A stretch of 64,000 bases of DNA from the NCBI GenBank assembly GCA_958439725.1, contig CAUBWJ010000001.1, positions 62,001 through 126,000 on the forward strand, written 5' to 3'. How positions within the stretch are numbered: the first letter of the stretch is position 1; every line of letters starts with the position of its first letter. Of this stretch, positions 33,128 to 42,739 are shown one piece after another. Source of the stretch: an uncultured Muribaculaceae bacterium (GTDB lineage: Bacteria; Bacteroidota; Bacteroidia; Bacteroidales; Muribaculaceae). A program made the translations under genes and the position numbers. The notes beneath the pieces are model-generated. The model was given only the letters and a program-made list of their open reading frames with translations. It was not told the DNA's origin and did no database searches.

Positions 33128-35860
33128 TCAGAAGATGCGCTGCTGGCCGGTGATTTCATCGCGGACCTCCTCCTCCGATTTTCCATCGTCCTCATCGGGA
33201 ATATCCGGAATGTCGGGAGTCTCCTCGGTATTTTCCTCCTCCGGTGCTTCGGCATCATCGCCTCCGCCAAGCGGTTCAAGCTCGCGGATTTCGGCAATCT
33301 CGTAGTTGGTGATGCGCTTGCCTTTGGCCTTGAACGACTTCACGGCAATAAACTCCGAAGCTGTGATTTCCAGAGGTTCGCGGAAAGAGTCCCCGCCGCC
33401 GAACACCACCTCGAAACGCGCTCCGGGCGCATCGCTCAGAGCTATGAGAGTGGATGCGGCGCTGTCGCCCACAAAGCGCTGACGGCGGTTTGACGGCTCG
33501 AAGGTGAACCGCTTCATATACGGCAGTCCTTTCTGGTCGGCATCGTAGAGCAGTGCGGTCCACACATGCTTGGGACGGAAGCGCTCTATGCGCATTATAC
33601 CCTCGTCGAAATGGTTGCCGGCATCGAAGGTTGTGGTGTAGAATTCACCAGACTCCATTATCACGAGCACAAGGTCGGTAGGCCCGAACTCGCCCAGATA
33701 GTCGCCGCGGCCGTCGTAGTTCAGGCGGAGCACATCGGGGTCGAACCATACCTCCCGTCCTCCCAGGGTCGAAGTGCCTTTCTCTTTCAGCGACATGCGG
33801 TGAACCTCGTTCTTGGTCACGAGATTTCCCAGAGCCGAACGCCCCTTGATGGCGAGTTTGCTGAAATCCACGTCGATAAAAAGGCTCTTGAGCCTTCCCT
33901 TGGGCTTTAGAGTGACTTTCACCACCTCGGCCTCGCCGTTGGGGTTGGCTGTAAACCAGGTGACGCGCGAGCCGGGCAGCCCCTGCGTGATATTGTATTC
34001 GCGGTCGCGGGTTATACCCGTTACGCTGAATCGCTTCATGTAATACGGGCCTCCCTTGCCGTTCTGATAAATGACGTTGTAGATGGTGCGCGAATCGCTG
34101 CGGCGGAACACTCCCACATGAAGCACACCGTCGCCCACAAACATCTTCTCCTGCACCTTGGATATACGGTAACGGCCGTCGCGATAGAATATTATCAGGT
34201 CGTCGAGCGAGGAGCAGCTGCACAGATACTCGTCTTTCTTAAGCGCTGTGCCAACGAAACCCTCCTTGCGGTTGATATATAGCTTCTCATTGGCCTCCAC
34301 CACATTCGAAGCCTCGATGGTGTCGAAGTTTCGGATGGCGGTGAGGCGGGTGCTGTCGTGGCCGTATTTCTCCTTGAGGCGTTCATACCAGGCTATGGTG
34401 AAGTCGGTGAGGTTGTCGAGGTCGTGCTGCAGCGAGGCTATCTTGTCGCGCATGGCAGCCATTGCGGCCTCTGCCTTGTCGGAGTTGTATTTGAGGATAC
34501 GGCCCATTTTTATCTCGAGCAGACGCTCCATGTCGGCGAAGGTGATTTCGCGTATCATCTTTTCGCGCCAGGGGTCGAGACGCTTCGAGATATGCTCTAT
34601 GGCCATCTCTTTCGAGGTGCTTTCCTCGAATTCGCGGTCTTTGTAGATGCGTTCCTCTATGAATATGCGTTCGAGCGAGGCGAAGTGCAGCAGTTCGCGC
34701 TGCTCACCCATCTGTATCTCCAGTTCACGGCGTAGGATATCACGCGTGGATTCCACGCTCGCGCGGAGCACGTCGCTCACGCCCGTGAACACCGGCTTGT
34801 TGTCGGAAATCACGCAGCAGTTGGGCGACAGCGACAGTTCGCAGTCGGTGAAGGCATACAGGGCGTCTATCGTCTTGTCGGATGATGTTCCGGCCTGCAG
34901 GTTCACGATTATCAGCGCGGTGTCGGCGGTGTTGTTGTCGATCGAGCGCAGTTTTATCTTTCCCTTTTCGCCGGCCTTGGTTATCGACTCTATGAGCGAG
35001 TCGGTGGTGAGGCCGAAAGGAATCTCTGTAATAGCAAGTGTCTTGGAGTCGATTTTCTCGATTTTGGCCCTCACTTTCACGCGGCCGCCGCGGCGTCCGT
35101 CGTTGTAGCGGCTCACGTCAATCAGACCGCCCGTAGGGAAGTCGGGATACAGTGTAAACTCCTCGCCGCGCAGGCATGCCACGGCGGCATCGAGAAGCTC
35201 GTTGAAGTTATGGGGCAGTATCAGCGACGAAAGTCCCGCGGCGATACCGCTCGCGCCCTGCGAGAGCAGCAGTGGGAATTTCACGGGGAGCGTCACCGGT
35301 TCCTGCTTGCGGCCGTCGTAGGTCGGAGTCCACTCGGTCACCTTGGGGTTGAAGAGGGTGTCGAGCGCGAACGCCGAAAGGCGTGCCTCTATGTATCGGC
35401 CGGCGGCCGCGGAGGCTCCGGTGAGGATGTTGCCCCAGTTACCCTGGGTCTCCACCAGTAGTTCCTTCTGTCCCAGCTGCACGAGCGCGCCGTAGATCGA
35501 GGCGTCGCCGTGGGGGTGATACTGCATGGTATTGCCCACGATGTTGGCAACTTTGTTGAAGCGCCCGTCGTCGAGGGTCTTCATCGAGTGGAGTATACGT
35601 CGCTGCACCGGCTTCAGGCCGTCCTTTATGTGGGGAATGGCACGGTCAAGTATGGTATAGGAGGCATAGTCCAGATACCAGCTCTGGAACATGCCCCTGA
35701 GGTGCTGGCGCACCACGTCGTCGTTCAGGTCCACAAACATGGAGCCGAAGCCACCCTCGGTGGCCTCGGCGGCATCCTCGTCTTCAGGGTCATTGCCCTG
35801 GGGAGCGGAGTCGATTATTTCATCGTCGTCGGTGTCGTCGGTAAAGCGGTCTTTGCTCAT
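33128..35860 (-). CDS. parC: DNA topoisomerase IV subunit A (ParC-type, gyrase-A-like)
   Basis: 910 residues. The breakage-reunion domain includes YASYTILDRAIPHIKDGLKP, and the active-site tyrosine in AAGRYIEARLSAFA (residues ~150-165). A coiled-coil tower follows, then a C-terminal beta-propeller-like region (~500-860). No GyrA box (QRRGGKG) is seen, so I call ParC rather than GyrA. The last ~45 residues are strongly acidic (EEENTEETPDIPDIPDED). Separates daughter chromosomes together with ParE, which is not in this window. It starts 16 bp after the M28 peptidase gene. Confidence 0.88.
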   Translation of the reverse strand: MSKDRFTDDTDDDEIIDSAPQGNDPEDEDAAEATEGGFGSMFVDLNDDVVRQHLRGMFQSWYLDYASYTILDRAIPHIKDGLKPVQRRILHSMKTLDDGRFNKVANIVGNTMQYHPHGDASIYGALVQLGQKELLVETQGNWGNILTGASAAAGRYIEARLSAFALDTLFNPKVTEWTPTYDGRKQEPVTLPVKFPLLLSQGASGIAAGLSSLILPHNFNELLDAAVACLRGEEFTLYPDFPTGGLIDVSRYNDGRRGGRVKVRAKIEKIDSKTLAITEIPFGLTTDSLIESITKAGEKGKIKLRSIDNNTADTALIIVNLQAGTSSDKTIDALYAFTDCELSLSPNCCVISDNKPVFTGVSDVLRASVESTRDILRRELEIQMGEQRELLHFASLERIFIEERIYKDREFEESTSKEMAIEHISKRLDPWREKMIREITFADMERLLEIKMGRILKYNSDKAEAAMAAMRDKIASLQHDLDNLTDFTIAWYERLKEKYGHDSTRLTAIRNFDTIEASNVVEANEKLYINRKEGFVGTALKKDEYLCSCSSLDDLIIFYRDGRYRISKVQEKMFVGDGVLHVGVFRRSDSRTIYNVIYQNGKGGPYYMKRFSVTGITRDREYNITQGLPGSRVTWFTANPNGEAEVVKVTLKPKGRLKSLFIDVDFSKLAIKGRSALGNLVTKNEVHRMSLKEKGTSTLGGREVWFDPDVLRLNYDGRGDYLGEFGPTDLVLVIMESGEFYTTTFDAGNHFDEGIMRIERFRPKHVWTALLYDADQKGLPYMKRFTFEPSNRRQRFVGDSAASTLIALSDAPGARFEVVFGGGDSFREPLEITASEFIAVKSFKAKGKRITNYEIAEIRELEPLGGGDDAEAPEEENTEETPDIPDIPDEDDGKSEEEVRDEITGQQRIF

Positions 35861-35876
35861 TTTGTGTGCGGAGAGT

Positions 35877-36929
35877 TCAATATTCCTTTTCGTTGGCCAT
35901 ATTCCATAGGTTGAGGAATGCGGCGCGGGTTATGTCCACGTTTTTCTGATAGTTGATTTTGTCGGCATGGTCGCCCGGCTGGTGATAGTCGGGATGACCG
36001 TCGGTGTGATACCAGATGATTGGCACACCGCGTTTGGCAAACGAACCGTTGTCGCTTCCGCCCACGGGATTGTCCCAGGCGCGGTAGTTTGGTTTCAGGC
36101 GCAGGCCGCGTTCCTCTATGTCGTTGCGCAGCCACTGCTCGAAGGCCGGATGGGCCTGGGTGTAGAAATATACCACATGTTCGGGGTTGGATTCGTCGTT
36201 GTTGCGGCCTATCATGTCGAAGTTCACGTAGCCTTTTATTTTCGACGGATCGGCGAAGCTCTGCATGAAGTACTCGGAGCCGAGCAGACCTTTTTCCTCG
36301 CCGTCCCACAGGCAGAATATCACGGTGCGCTCGGGCTGCACGCCGCTCTCCACAAAGGCGCGGGCTATCTGGAGCACGGCCGAAACGCCCGAGGCGTTGT
36401 CGTCGGCGCCGTTGTAGATTTTGTCACCGTCAAGCAGCGGGTCAACGCCCAGATGGTCGTAGTGGGCGCCGATCATCACAATCTCGTCGGGGTTCTTGCC
36501 GGTGATTTTCGCCATCACGTTTTTCAGCGCCAGCCGCTGGTGGACAACCGGCTTGAGCTTGGCTATCGAATCGGGATGCACGGTATAGCGGCCGCGTTTC
36601 TGACGCTCTATGCGGTAGGCCTCGAAGGGCTGGGTGTAGTCTGTGCCGTTCCAGGGCTCGAGACCGAGCGTGCGCAGATAAGCCTCCACATAGTTTCCGG
36701 CAATGCGTCCGGAATTGTAGCCGGCCTCACGTCCTTCGAGCTCGTCGGCTGCCAGAAATCCTATGTGGCCGCGGGCGGTAAGCTCGTTGATTGAGGCAAA
36801 GCCTTTGTCTACGGGGCGTTCGGTCACTTTTCCGTTCTTTACGGTTTTCATTCCTGTATCTTTGGGCTTCACACCCCATGCGGGGGCGGTCAGAGCCAGC
36901 GCGGCAAGCGCTATCGCGATTCGTTTCAT
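35877..36929 (-). CDS. M28 family zinc aminopeptidase, exported
   Basis: 350 residues from the ATG at 36929, which begins the signal peptide (MKRIAIALAALALTAPAWG); an upstream in-frame start would add 29 residues with no signal character. The metal motifs are GAHYDHLG, GADDNASG, CLWDGEEKGLLGS and NFDMIGRN, with a final His in DGHPDYHQPGD. A periplasmic peptidase probably acting on peptides for nutrition. First gene of a minus-strand unit leading into parC; promoter at 36963-36970. Confidence 0.92.
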   Translation of the reverse strand: MKRIAIALAALALTAPAWGVKPKDTGMKTVKNGKVTERPVDKGFASINELTARGHIGFLAADELEGREAGYNSGRIAGNYVEAYLRTLGLEPWNGTDYTQPFEAYRIERQKRGRYTVHPDSIAKLKPVVHQRLALKNVMAKITGKNPDEIVMIGAHYDHLGVDPLLDGDKIYNGADDNASGVSAVLQIARAFVESGVQPERTVIFCLWDGEEKGLLGSEYFMQSFADPSKIKGYVNFDMIGRNNDESNPEHVVYFYTQAHPAFEQWLRNDIEERGLRLKPNYRAWDNPVGGSDNGSFAKRGVPIIWYHTDGHPDYHQPGDHADKINYQKNVDITRAAFLNLWNMANEKEY

Positions 36930-36962
36930 CGGTATTTTGTGGTTTTGATTGGTTTCGTGGGT

Positions 36963-36970
36963 CAAAGTTA
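36963..36970 (-). promoter_or_regulatory. -7 promoter element (TAACTTTG) of the M28-parC unit
   Basis: Exact TAnnTTTG match on the minus strand, 33 bp upstream of the M28 ATG. No clear -33 box. Confidence 0.6.
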
Positions 36971-37069
36971 CGAATTTATCGGTGATTTTTGTGGCTGTAA
37001 GGGCATAAAATAGCAAGATAGTCCATGATTATAAGCCGAAAACACATTTTCCGGCCCGATGATATTGGT

Positions 37070-37077
37070 TAATTTTG
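37070..37077 (+). promoter_or_regulatory. -7 promoter element (TAATTTTG) of the GH2 gene
   Basis: Exact TAnnTTTG match 91 bp upstream of the beta-galactosidase ATG, divergent from the M28 promoter. Confidence 0.6.
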
Positions 37078-37168
37078 CAGCGTCAGGATTACGCCCCCGC
37101 GGCCCCTCACCTCCGCTTTTTATTCTGAAGAAAATACAGAAGCAATAAAAATAGACCTAAAAAACGAC

Positions 37169-40100
37169 ATGAAAAAACAAGCAATCACATTTTGCGTGGC
37201 TTCGCTTGCCGCACTGGCGGCCTCAGGGCAGACCATGAAGGAATGGCAGGACCCGCAGGTGAACGGCGTGAACCGCATGCCCATGCATGCCGCCTATTTC
37301 GCCTACGAGAATGCCGGAAAAGCCGCCGATGGCGACATGGCCTCAAGCGACAATTACATGAGCCTGAACGGTAAATGGAAATTCAACTGGGTGAAGGACG
37401 CCGGACAGTCCCCCACCGATTTCTGGCGCACCGATTTCAACGACCGCGGATGGGACGAAATAATGGTGCCCGGCGTGTGGGAGCTCAACGGCTACGGCGA
37501 TCCCATCTACGTCAACGTGGGCTACCCCTGGCGCAACAGCTACAAAAACAATCCTCCCTACGTGCCGACCGAAAACAACCATGTCGGCACCTACCGCCGC
37601 ACGGTGCGCGTTCCCGCCGGCTGGAAGGGAAAAGACGTGATTGCCCACTTCGGATCCGTCACTTCCAATATCTATCTGTGGGTCAACGGGAAGTTTGTAG
37701 GCTACGGCGAGGACTCGAAGCTCGAGAACGAGTTTGACCTCACTCCCTACATCAAGCCCGGCCAGGACAACCTCATCACCTTCCAGACATTCCGCTGGAG
37801 CGACGGCACTTACGTCGAAGACCAGGACTTCTTCCGTTTCAGCGGCGTGGGTCGCGACTGCTATCTCTATGCGCGCGACAAGAACCGCATCGAGGATATC
37901 CGCGTCACCCCCGACCTCGACAGCAATTACCGCAACGGCTCACTCTCAGTCGACCTCAAGCTGAAAGGAAACGGCCCGGTAGACCTCCGTCTTGTCGACG
38001 CCGACGGCCGCGAGGTTGCCTCGGCGCAGGCCAAGGGCTCCGGCAAGACCGTGATGAATGTCGAGAACCCGCATAAATGGTCGGCCGAAGATCCCTACCT
38101 CTATACTCTCTACGCCTCCAAAGGCGGCGAGGTAATCCCCGTAAACGTAGGCTTCCGCAAGATAGAGCTCACCCACGGCCAGGTGCTCGTAAACGGTCAG
38201 CCCGTTCTTTTCAAGGGCGCCGACCGCCACGAGCTCGACCCCGACGGCGGCTATGTGGTCTCACGCGAGCGCATGCTTCAGGACATAGCCCTGATGAAGA
38301 AGCTCAACATCAACGCTGTGCGCACCTCCCACTACCCTAACTCCAATCTGTGGTATGACCTCTGCGACCGTTACGGCATCTACGTCATAGCCGAGGCCAA
38401 CGTCGAGTCCCACGGCATGTATTACGGCGAAGGCACTCTTGCCAAGAACCCGGCCTATAAGAAAACCCACCTCGAGCGCAACGAGCGCAACGTTGCCCGC
38501 AATTTCAACCATCCTTCGGTGATTTTCTGGTCGCTCGGCAACGAGGCCGGCGACGGCCCCAACTTCGAGGCCGCCTACCGTCTCGTGAAGGATATGGACG
38601 GCAGCCGTCCCGTACAGTACGAGCGCGCCGAGCGTGCCGCCCACACCGACATTTTCTGCCCCATGTATTATGGCTATCAGGGCATGGAGGAGTATGGCAA
38701 GGACAAAACGCAGACGCGGCCGCTCATCCAGTGCGAATACGCCCATGCAATGGGCAACTCCGAGGGCGGCTTCAAGGAATACTGGGACATCATCCGCCGC
38801 TACCCCAATCTGCAGGGCGGTTTCATCTGGGACTTCGTGGACCAGTCCGTGCGCTGGAAAGACGCCGATGGCGTGGAAATCTACGGCTACGGCGGTGATT
38901 TCAACCGTTTCGACGCTTCCGACAACAATTTCTGCGACAACGGCCTTATCAGCCCCGACCGTGTGCCCAATCCCCACGCCTACGAGGTGCAGCGCATCTA
39001 TCAGAACATCTGGACATCGCCCGTAGATGCCGCAAAAGGTGTGTTCAGCATCTATAACGAGAACTTCTTCAAGGATCTCTCCAACTGCAATCTCGACTGG
39101 AACGTGATGAAGAACGGCACGATTGTCCGCTCAGGCCGCGTGGAGCGCCTCGATGTGGCTCCGCAGCAGACGGCGCGCGTAACCCTTCCCCTTCCCGCCG
39201 TTGAACCCGGCGCCGACTGGGCGCTCAACGTCGCCTATACCCTCAAGAACGCCGAAGGCCTTCTTCCCGCCGGAAGCGAGGTGGCACGCCAGCAGATAGA
39301 ACTGTCGTCCGCACCCGTAGCTCTCCCCGCGCTCGCCAATGCCACGGAGTCCAACCACGCGGTCGTTACTCCCGAAATCAAGAACAACGAGCGCAACTAC
39401 GTCATAGTCTCGGGACCCGATTTTGACATTGAGTTCAGCCGCGCAACGGGCTTCATGACCAAGTACAGCGTCGGAGGCACCGACATGATCAAGGACGGCG
39501 AGGCCCTCACCCCCAACTTCTGGCGCGCTCCCACCGACAACGACATGGGCGCCGGTCTGCAGAACCGTTTCCGCGCATGGCACAAGCCCGAAATGAAACT
39601 CACCTCACTCAAACCCGAGATGAACCCTGACGGCCTGGCTGTGGTAAAGGCCGAGTACGATATGCCTTCCGTTCACGGAAAGCTCGCCATGACCTACACC
39701 ATAAACAATGAGGGAGCCGTGCTCGTTGACGAGCAGTTCACAGCCGACAAATCGGCCGAGGTTTCCCACCTCTTCCGCTTCGGCATGCAGATGCCCATGC
39801 CCAAGGATTTCGACACCATCGAATTCTACGGCCGCGGCCCCGGCGAGAACTACGCCGACCGCAACCAGAGCGCCGACCTCGGCATATACCGTCAGAAGGT
39901 GGCCGACCAGTTCTATCCCTACATCCGTCCGCAGGAAAACGGCAACAAGACCGACGTCCGCTACTGGCGTCAGCTCAACCATGCCGGCAAAGGCCTTGAA
40001 ATACGCGCTACGGAGCCCTTCTCGGCCTCCGCGCTCCATTATACCATCGATTCCCTCGACGACGGCACGCGCAAGCATCAGCGCCATTCGCAGCAGGTGC

Positions 40101-40264
40101 CCGAGGCCGACCTCACCAACCTGCTCTTCGACAAGGCCCAGATGGGTCTGGGCTGTATCGACAGCTGGGGCGCATGGCCTCTCGAGAAATATCTGCTCCC
40201 CTACGGCGACTACCGCTTCACCTTCATGCTGACTCCCGTCACCAACTCCTACGCAATCCGCTGA
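37169..40264 (+). CDS. Glycoside hydrolase family 2 beta-galactosidase (LacZ-type), exported
   Basis: 1031 residues with an N-terminal signal (TFCVASLAALAASGQ). The domain order follows LacZ: sugar-binding jelly roll (~50-220), immunoglobulin-like (~225-330), TIM barrel (~330-620) with acid/base Glu in WSLGNEAGDG and nucleophile Glu in IQCEYAHAMGNSEGG, then a second Ig-like domain and the C-terminal small-chain domain (~740-1020) ending in the WRAPTDNDMG and GPGENYADR motifs. Predicted periplasmic, cleaving beta-galactosides released from dietary or host glycans. It stands alone, without susCD or other glycan genes. Confidence 0.95.
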   Translation: MKKQAITFCVASLAALAASGQTMKEWQDPQVNGVNRMPMHAAYFAYENAGKAADGDMASSDNYMSLNGKWKFNWVKDAGQSPTDFWRTDFNDRGWDEIMVPGVWELNGYGDPIYVNVGYPWRNSYKNNPPYVPTENNHVGTYRRTVRVPAGWKGKDVIAHFGSVTSNIYLWVNGKFVGYGEDSKLENEFDLTPYIKPGQDNLITFQTFRWSDGTYVEDQDFFRFSGVGRDCYLYARDKNRIEDIRVTPDLDSNYRNGSLSVDLKLKGNGPVDLRLVDADGREVASAQAKGSGKTVMNVENPHKWSAEDPYLYTLYASKGGEVIPVNVGFRKIELTHGQVLVNGQPVLFKGADRHELDPDGGYVVSRERMLQDIALMKKLNINAVRTSHYPNSNLWYDLCDRYGIYVIAEANVESHGMYYGEGTLAKNPAYKKTHLERNERNVARNFNHPSVIFWSLGNEAGDGPNFEAAYRLVKDMDGSRPVQYERAERAAHTDIFCPMYYGYQGMEEYGKDKTQTRPLIQCEYAHAMGNSEGGFKEYWDIIRRYPNLQGGFIWDFVDQSVRWKDADGVEIYGYGGDFNRFDASDNNFCDNGLISPDRVPNPHAYEVQRIYQNIWTSPVDAAKGVFSIYNENFFKDLSNCNLDWNVMKNGTIVRSGRVERLDVAPQQTARVTLPLPAVEPGADWALNVAYTLKNAEGLLPAGSEVARQQIELSSAPVALPALANATESNHAVVTPEIKNNERNYVIVSGPDFDIEFSRATGFMTKYSVGGTDMIKDGEALTPNFWRAPTDNDMGAGLQNRFRAWHKPEMKLTSLKPEMNPDGLAVVKAEYDMPSVHGKLAMTYTINNEGAVLVDEQFTADKSAEVSHLFRFGMQMPMPKDFDTIEFYGRGPGENYADRNQSADLGIYRQKVADQFYPYIRPQENGNKTDVRYWRQLNHAGKGLEIRATEPFSASALHYTIDSLDDGTRKHQRHSQQVPEADLTNLLFDKAQMGLGCIDSWGAWPLEKYLLPYGDYRFTFMLTPVTNSYAIR

Positions 40265-40290
40265 CCTTCTCTACCCTAACAAACCATATC

Positions 40291-40322
40291 GGCGGCCGGG
40301 CTCTCCCCGGCCGCTTTTTTTG
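40291..40322 (+). terminator. Rho-independent terminator after the GH2 gene
   Basis: GCGGCCGGG (40292-40300) pairs with CCCGGCCGC (40306-40314) with a 5-nt loop, followed by seven T. It lies 27 bp after the stop. Confidence 0.88.
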
Positions 40323-40325
40323 GCT

Positions 40326-40561
40326 CTAACGGACACTACCGACACTACGGACACTACGGACTTTACGGACACTACGGACTTTACAGACCTTACAGACCTT
40401 ACAGACTCTACCGACCCTTCTGGCCCTTCTGGCCTTCCAAATAAAGTCAGTAAGGTCCGTAAAGTCCGTAAAGTCAGTAAAGTCAGTAAGGTCTGTAAAG
40501 TCCGTAAGGTCCGTAAGGTCCGTAAGGTCCGTAAGGTCCATAAGGTCGGTAGTGTCGGTAG
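40326..40561. repeat. Inverted array of 9-bp tandem repeats (long hairpin)
   Basis: The left arm (40331-40420) holds about nine units of (G/A)GACNNTAC, for example GGACTTTAC and AGACCTTAC. The right arm (40450-40561) holds about twelve units of GTAANGTCN, for example GTAAGGTCC, the reverse complement of the left unit. A ~30-bp spacer rich in TGGCC/CTTC separates the arms. The whole can fold into a long imperfect cruciform or RNA hairpin. Because the unit is 9 bp, both strands stay open and encode TD(T/F/L) or KV(R/S) tripeptide repeats, which I regard as an artefact and not a protein. Confidence 0.85.
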
Positions 40562-41181
40562 CCCCCCAGCGCTCGCAAATGTTAAGCTTTGTTAAATCAC
40601 CCCCCCCCTATTAACTTCTTTTAACGTAAAATATGTTTTGTACCCGATAAGTCACCATACTTTTGTCGAAGAAAAGTGAAAAAGCAACACAATTCGTTAA
40701 AAAAACGCTATTGTGTGTGCGTCACTTCTCTCAGTGCTGAAAGTGAATACAGGCTTCAGCATCACATTCATAATACCTTGAACCCGCCGCGGTCCGGAGA
40801 TACAGGGACTTCCTCACCGGAAGTTGCTCCGGCGGCAAAAACACGACGGGCGCCATTCTTCTCCCGGCAAGTCCGGCGACCGCTACGGCGACGACACCGC
40901 GCTACCGACAACATATATATAGTGTATCGACAGTGTTAATTTTTTATTCGTTTACAGGAAAAAGTGATAGGGCAGCATAAAGCAGCTTATCATATCTTGT
41001 AGTGCCAATTTGATCCGCAGGCAGCTCCCGACGCTGAACCTCCGGCCCGATTGTGCGTATATCTTGTTATGGCCATAGCTGTGCCCCGTCCACGCATGTT
41101 GATTCATCGCTACTTAGTTAAGTCTTTTACAGAAAACTTTCATTTATATTTATTTATCCAACTTTTTTCACTAATTGCGAT
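40562..41181 (+). other. Long leader region of the pilus locus (no convincing gene)
   Basis: 620 bp between the repeat array and the first fimbrillin. After a C run and AT-rich stretch comes a promoter-like element at 40658-40665, then about 515 nt that would be the 5' leader. A GTG-initiated frame at 40676-40939 encodes a Cys/Arg-rich sequence with no family character and is not called. From 40940 on the DNA is AT-rich with no gene. It may hold a regulatory leader or a phase-variation site; I found no invertible repeat pair around the promoter. Confidence 0.5.
40637..40665 (+). promoter_or_regulatory. Promoter-like element of the pilus locus
   Basis: TTTG (40637-40640), 17-bp spacer, TACTTTTG (40658-40665; matches TAnnTTTG). 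The spacer is shorter than usual. It lies more than 500 bp upstream of the first fimbrillin gene. Confidence 0.5.
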
Positions 41182-42588
41182 ATGAAAAAAAGTGTATTTT
41201 CTATGGCTGTGGGCGCTTTGCTCAACATGGGTCTGTTCGCATCCTGCTCAAGCAAGGACAGCGAGCCCGTAAACCCGGACAACCAGGAGACCGGCACACT
41301 CGCCTTCACAATCGACTTCTCGAGAATGGGTTCGCGTGCATCGACTCCCGACACTCCCGGAAACACCAACAACGGCAGTGAGCCTACAGCGGCTGTTTCA
41401 AACGCTGTTCCCGTAACAAGCTGGGACAACATCCGTTCACTCTACATCTTCCTCTACGACCGCAACGGCGTGGTACAGTTTGCCGACTATGTGGATGCTG
41501 CCAAAATCCGCGCCACTCTTCAGGCCGACCCCCAGCACACCGGAAAAATCACCTACACCTACGGTAACGTGCCCTCCGGTTACTACTACCTCTCCGCTGT
41601 GGCCAACGCCAACAGCGCCGAGCAGGCCATCTCAACCAAAATCGACGGTGCAAACCAGACATGGGACGCCCATAACGTGCTCAACAACTACATATTCAAC
41701 TGCCGCATAGAGCATAAGGCCGACGCCTTCCCCATCTTCTATCAGAACCAGGTGGCTGCAAGCGGCATCACACGCTCCGAGAAGGCCTTCGCCGAGCCCG
41801 CTGAAATATTCATGGGCGCAGGCAAGCAGATAGGCGGCACCGACGCCGAAGCCGTTCAGGTGATCTCCGGCCAGACCGTCAACGCCGAGATTTCGCTCAC
41901 ACGCGAGGTATCGCTTATGCGTCTGCGTCTTAACCTTGCCGGCGAAGACGGCAACACCAACAATGCCGACGTAAACATCACCACCGACGGCAAAGTCGAC
42001 TTCTCGCAGAACGCCGTAATCATGATCTACACCCTTCCTGACGGAATCCTCCCCATGAACAAGACCATGAACGTGGACGGCTCGATGTACTATGCCGGAA
42101 CAGCCCCCTACTCGGTTCACTCTTCAGTGCTCGTCACCGAGGCCATCAACGGCACCCGCCACTTCTACGACGCCAACCCCACAAGCGGCTACAGCGAGAA
42201 CGGCAAAATCATCGGCATTGACGGCGACCCCTACAAGGCCACCTCTTGGCGCGACATCATCGTGATGCCCAACGACAAGGCCAAGCAGCTCACCGACGCC
42301 GCTCCCATCATCAAGCAGAACCGTTACCTGCTGGTAATCTCCGCAAAGGGTCTTCCCGGCCACGTGACCAAGAAAGGCGCCCTCACCGAGGCCAAGACCG
42401 TTTACTGGGTAGGCTACATCAACGAGCCCTTCGAGTCCAACAAGATCCGTGAGGTCAACGTGATGTTCCGCGACGGCGGTTCGGAGGATCTCCCCGAGCG
42501 TCCCGACAACGTGGGCAACCTCACCGTCACCGTATCCGAGCCCCAGCCCTGGGACGCCAACATCCAGGCTTCCAAAATCGAACTTTAA
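41182..42588 (+). CDS. FimA/Mfa1-type fimbrillin-like lipoprotein, module 1
   Basis: 468 residues with a lipoprotein signal (FSMAVGALLNMGLFASCSSK). The mature part matches type V pilus subunits of Bacteroidales: an N-terminal strand region ending at Arg residues (TIDFSRMGSRA) where an Arg-specific protease could cleave to start donor-strand polymerisation, then two beta-sandwich domains. It is clearly paralogous to the protein at 47826: TSWDNI, the LYDRNG/LYDQNN strand, ITYTY, AVANANS and GYINEPFE recur at the same places. First gene of the locus, with a long leader upstream and a strong hairpin (42643-42696) after it. Confidence 0.85.
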   Translation: MKKSVFSMAVGALLNMGLFASCSSKDSEPVNPDNQETGTLAFTIDFSRMGSRASTPDTPGNTNNGSEPTAAVSNAVPVTSWDNIRSLYIFLYDRNGVVQFADYVDAAKIRATLQADPQHTGKITYTYGNVPSGYYYLSAVANANSAEQAISTKIDGANQTWDAHNVLNNYIFNCRIEHKADAFPIFYQNQVAASGITRSEKAFAEPAEIFMGAGKQIGGTDAEAVQVISGQTVNAEISLTREVSLMRLRLNLAGEDGNTNNADVNITTDGKVDFSQNAVIMIYTLPDGILPMNKTMNVDGSMYYAGTAPYSVHSSVLVTEAINGTRHFYDANPTSGYSENGKIIGIDGDPYKATSWRDIIVMPNDKAKQLTDAAPIIKQNRYLLVISAKGLPGHVTKKGALTEAKTVYWVGYINEPFESNKIREVNVMFRDGGSEDLPERPDNVGNLTVTVSEPQPWDANIQASKIEL

Positions 42589-42642
42589 TCCATAACCACG
42601 GCCGGGGCCTCGGCGCCTTGTGGCCTGAAAACTATCCAGCTC

Positions 42643-42696
42643 AATCCGGGGGCGCCCTCCGTGCGCGCCTCTGCCGAGGCCATGCGCCCCCGGATT
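42643..42696 (+). terminator. 13-bp perfect stem hairpin after fimbrillin module 1 (attenuator candidate)
   Basis: AATCCGGGGGCGC (42643-42655) pairs perfectly with GCGCCCCCGGATT (42684-42696) around a 28-nt loop. What follows is ATTCTCTTCCCC rather than a T run, so it may be a partial terminator or an mRNA-stabilising 3' hairpin that raises the ratio of the first fimbrillin over the downstream genes. Confidence 0.55.
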
Positions 42697-42739
42697 ATTC
42701 TCTTCCCCTCAAAGACTCTCCCCGCCAAAGCGGCTACCG

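Noticed and set aside
33128..35860. DNA gyrase subunit A
   Set aside because: The breakage-reunion domain fits both, but no GyrA box (QRRGGKG) was found in the C-terminal propeller region, so ParC is preferred.
40326..40561. CRISPR array
   Set aside because: The units are 9 bp with no unique spacers and are arranged in inverted orientation; no cas genes are present.
40320..40595. Plus-strand 91-residue and minus-strand 71-residue repeat 'proteins' (TD- and KV-rich)
   Set aside because: They are the forced translations of the 9-bp inverted repeat array on both strands; a 3-codon repeat keeps all frames open, and no start or ribosome binding site is convincing.
40676..40939. 87-residue GTG-initiated frame in the pilus leader
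   Set aside because: Arg/Cys/His-rich, no similarity to known families, unusual start codon and no sign of coding periodicity.
40265..41181. Invertible promoter of the pilus locus
   Set aside because: No pair of inverted repeats flanks the promoter-like element, and no recombinase gene is nearby.
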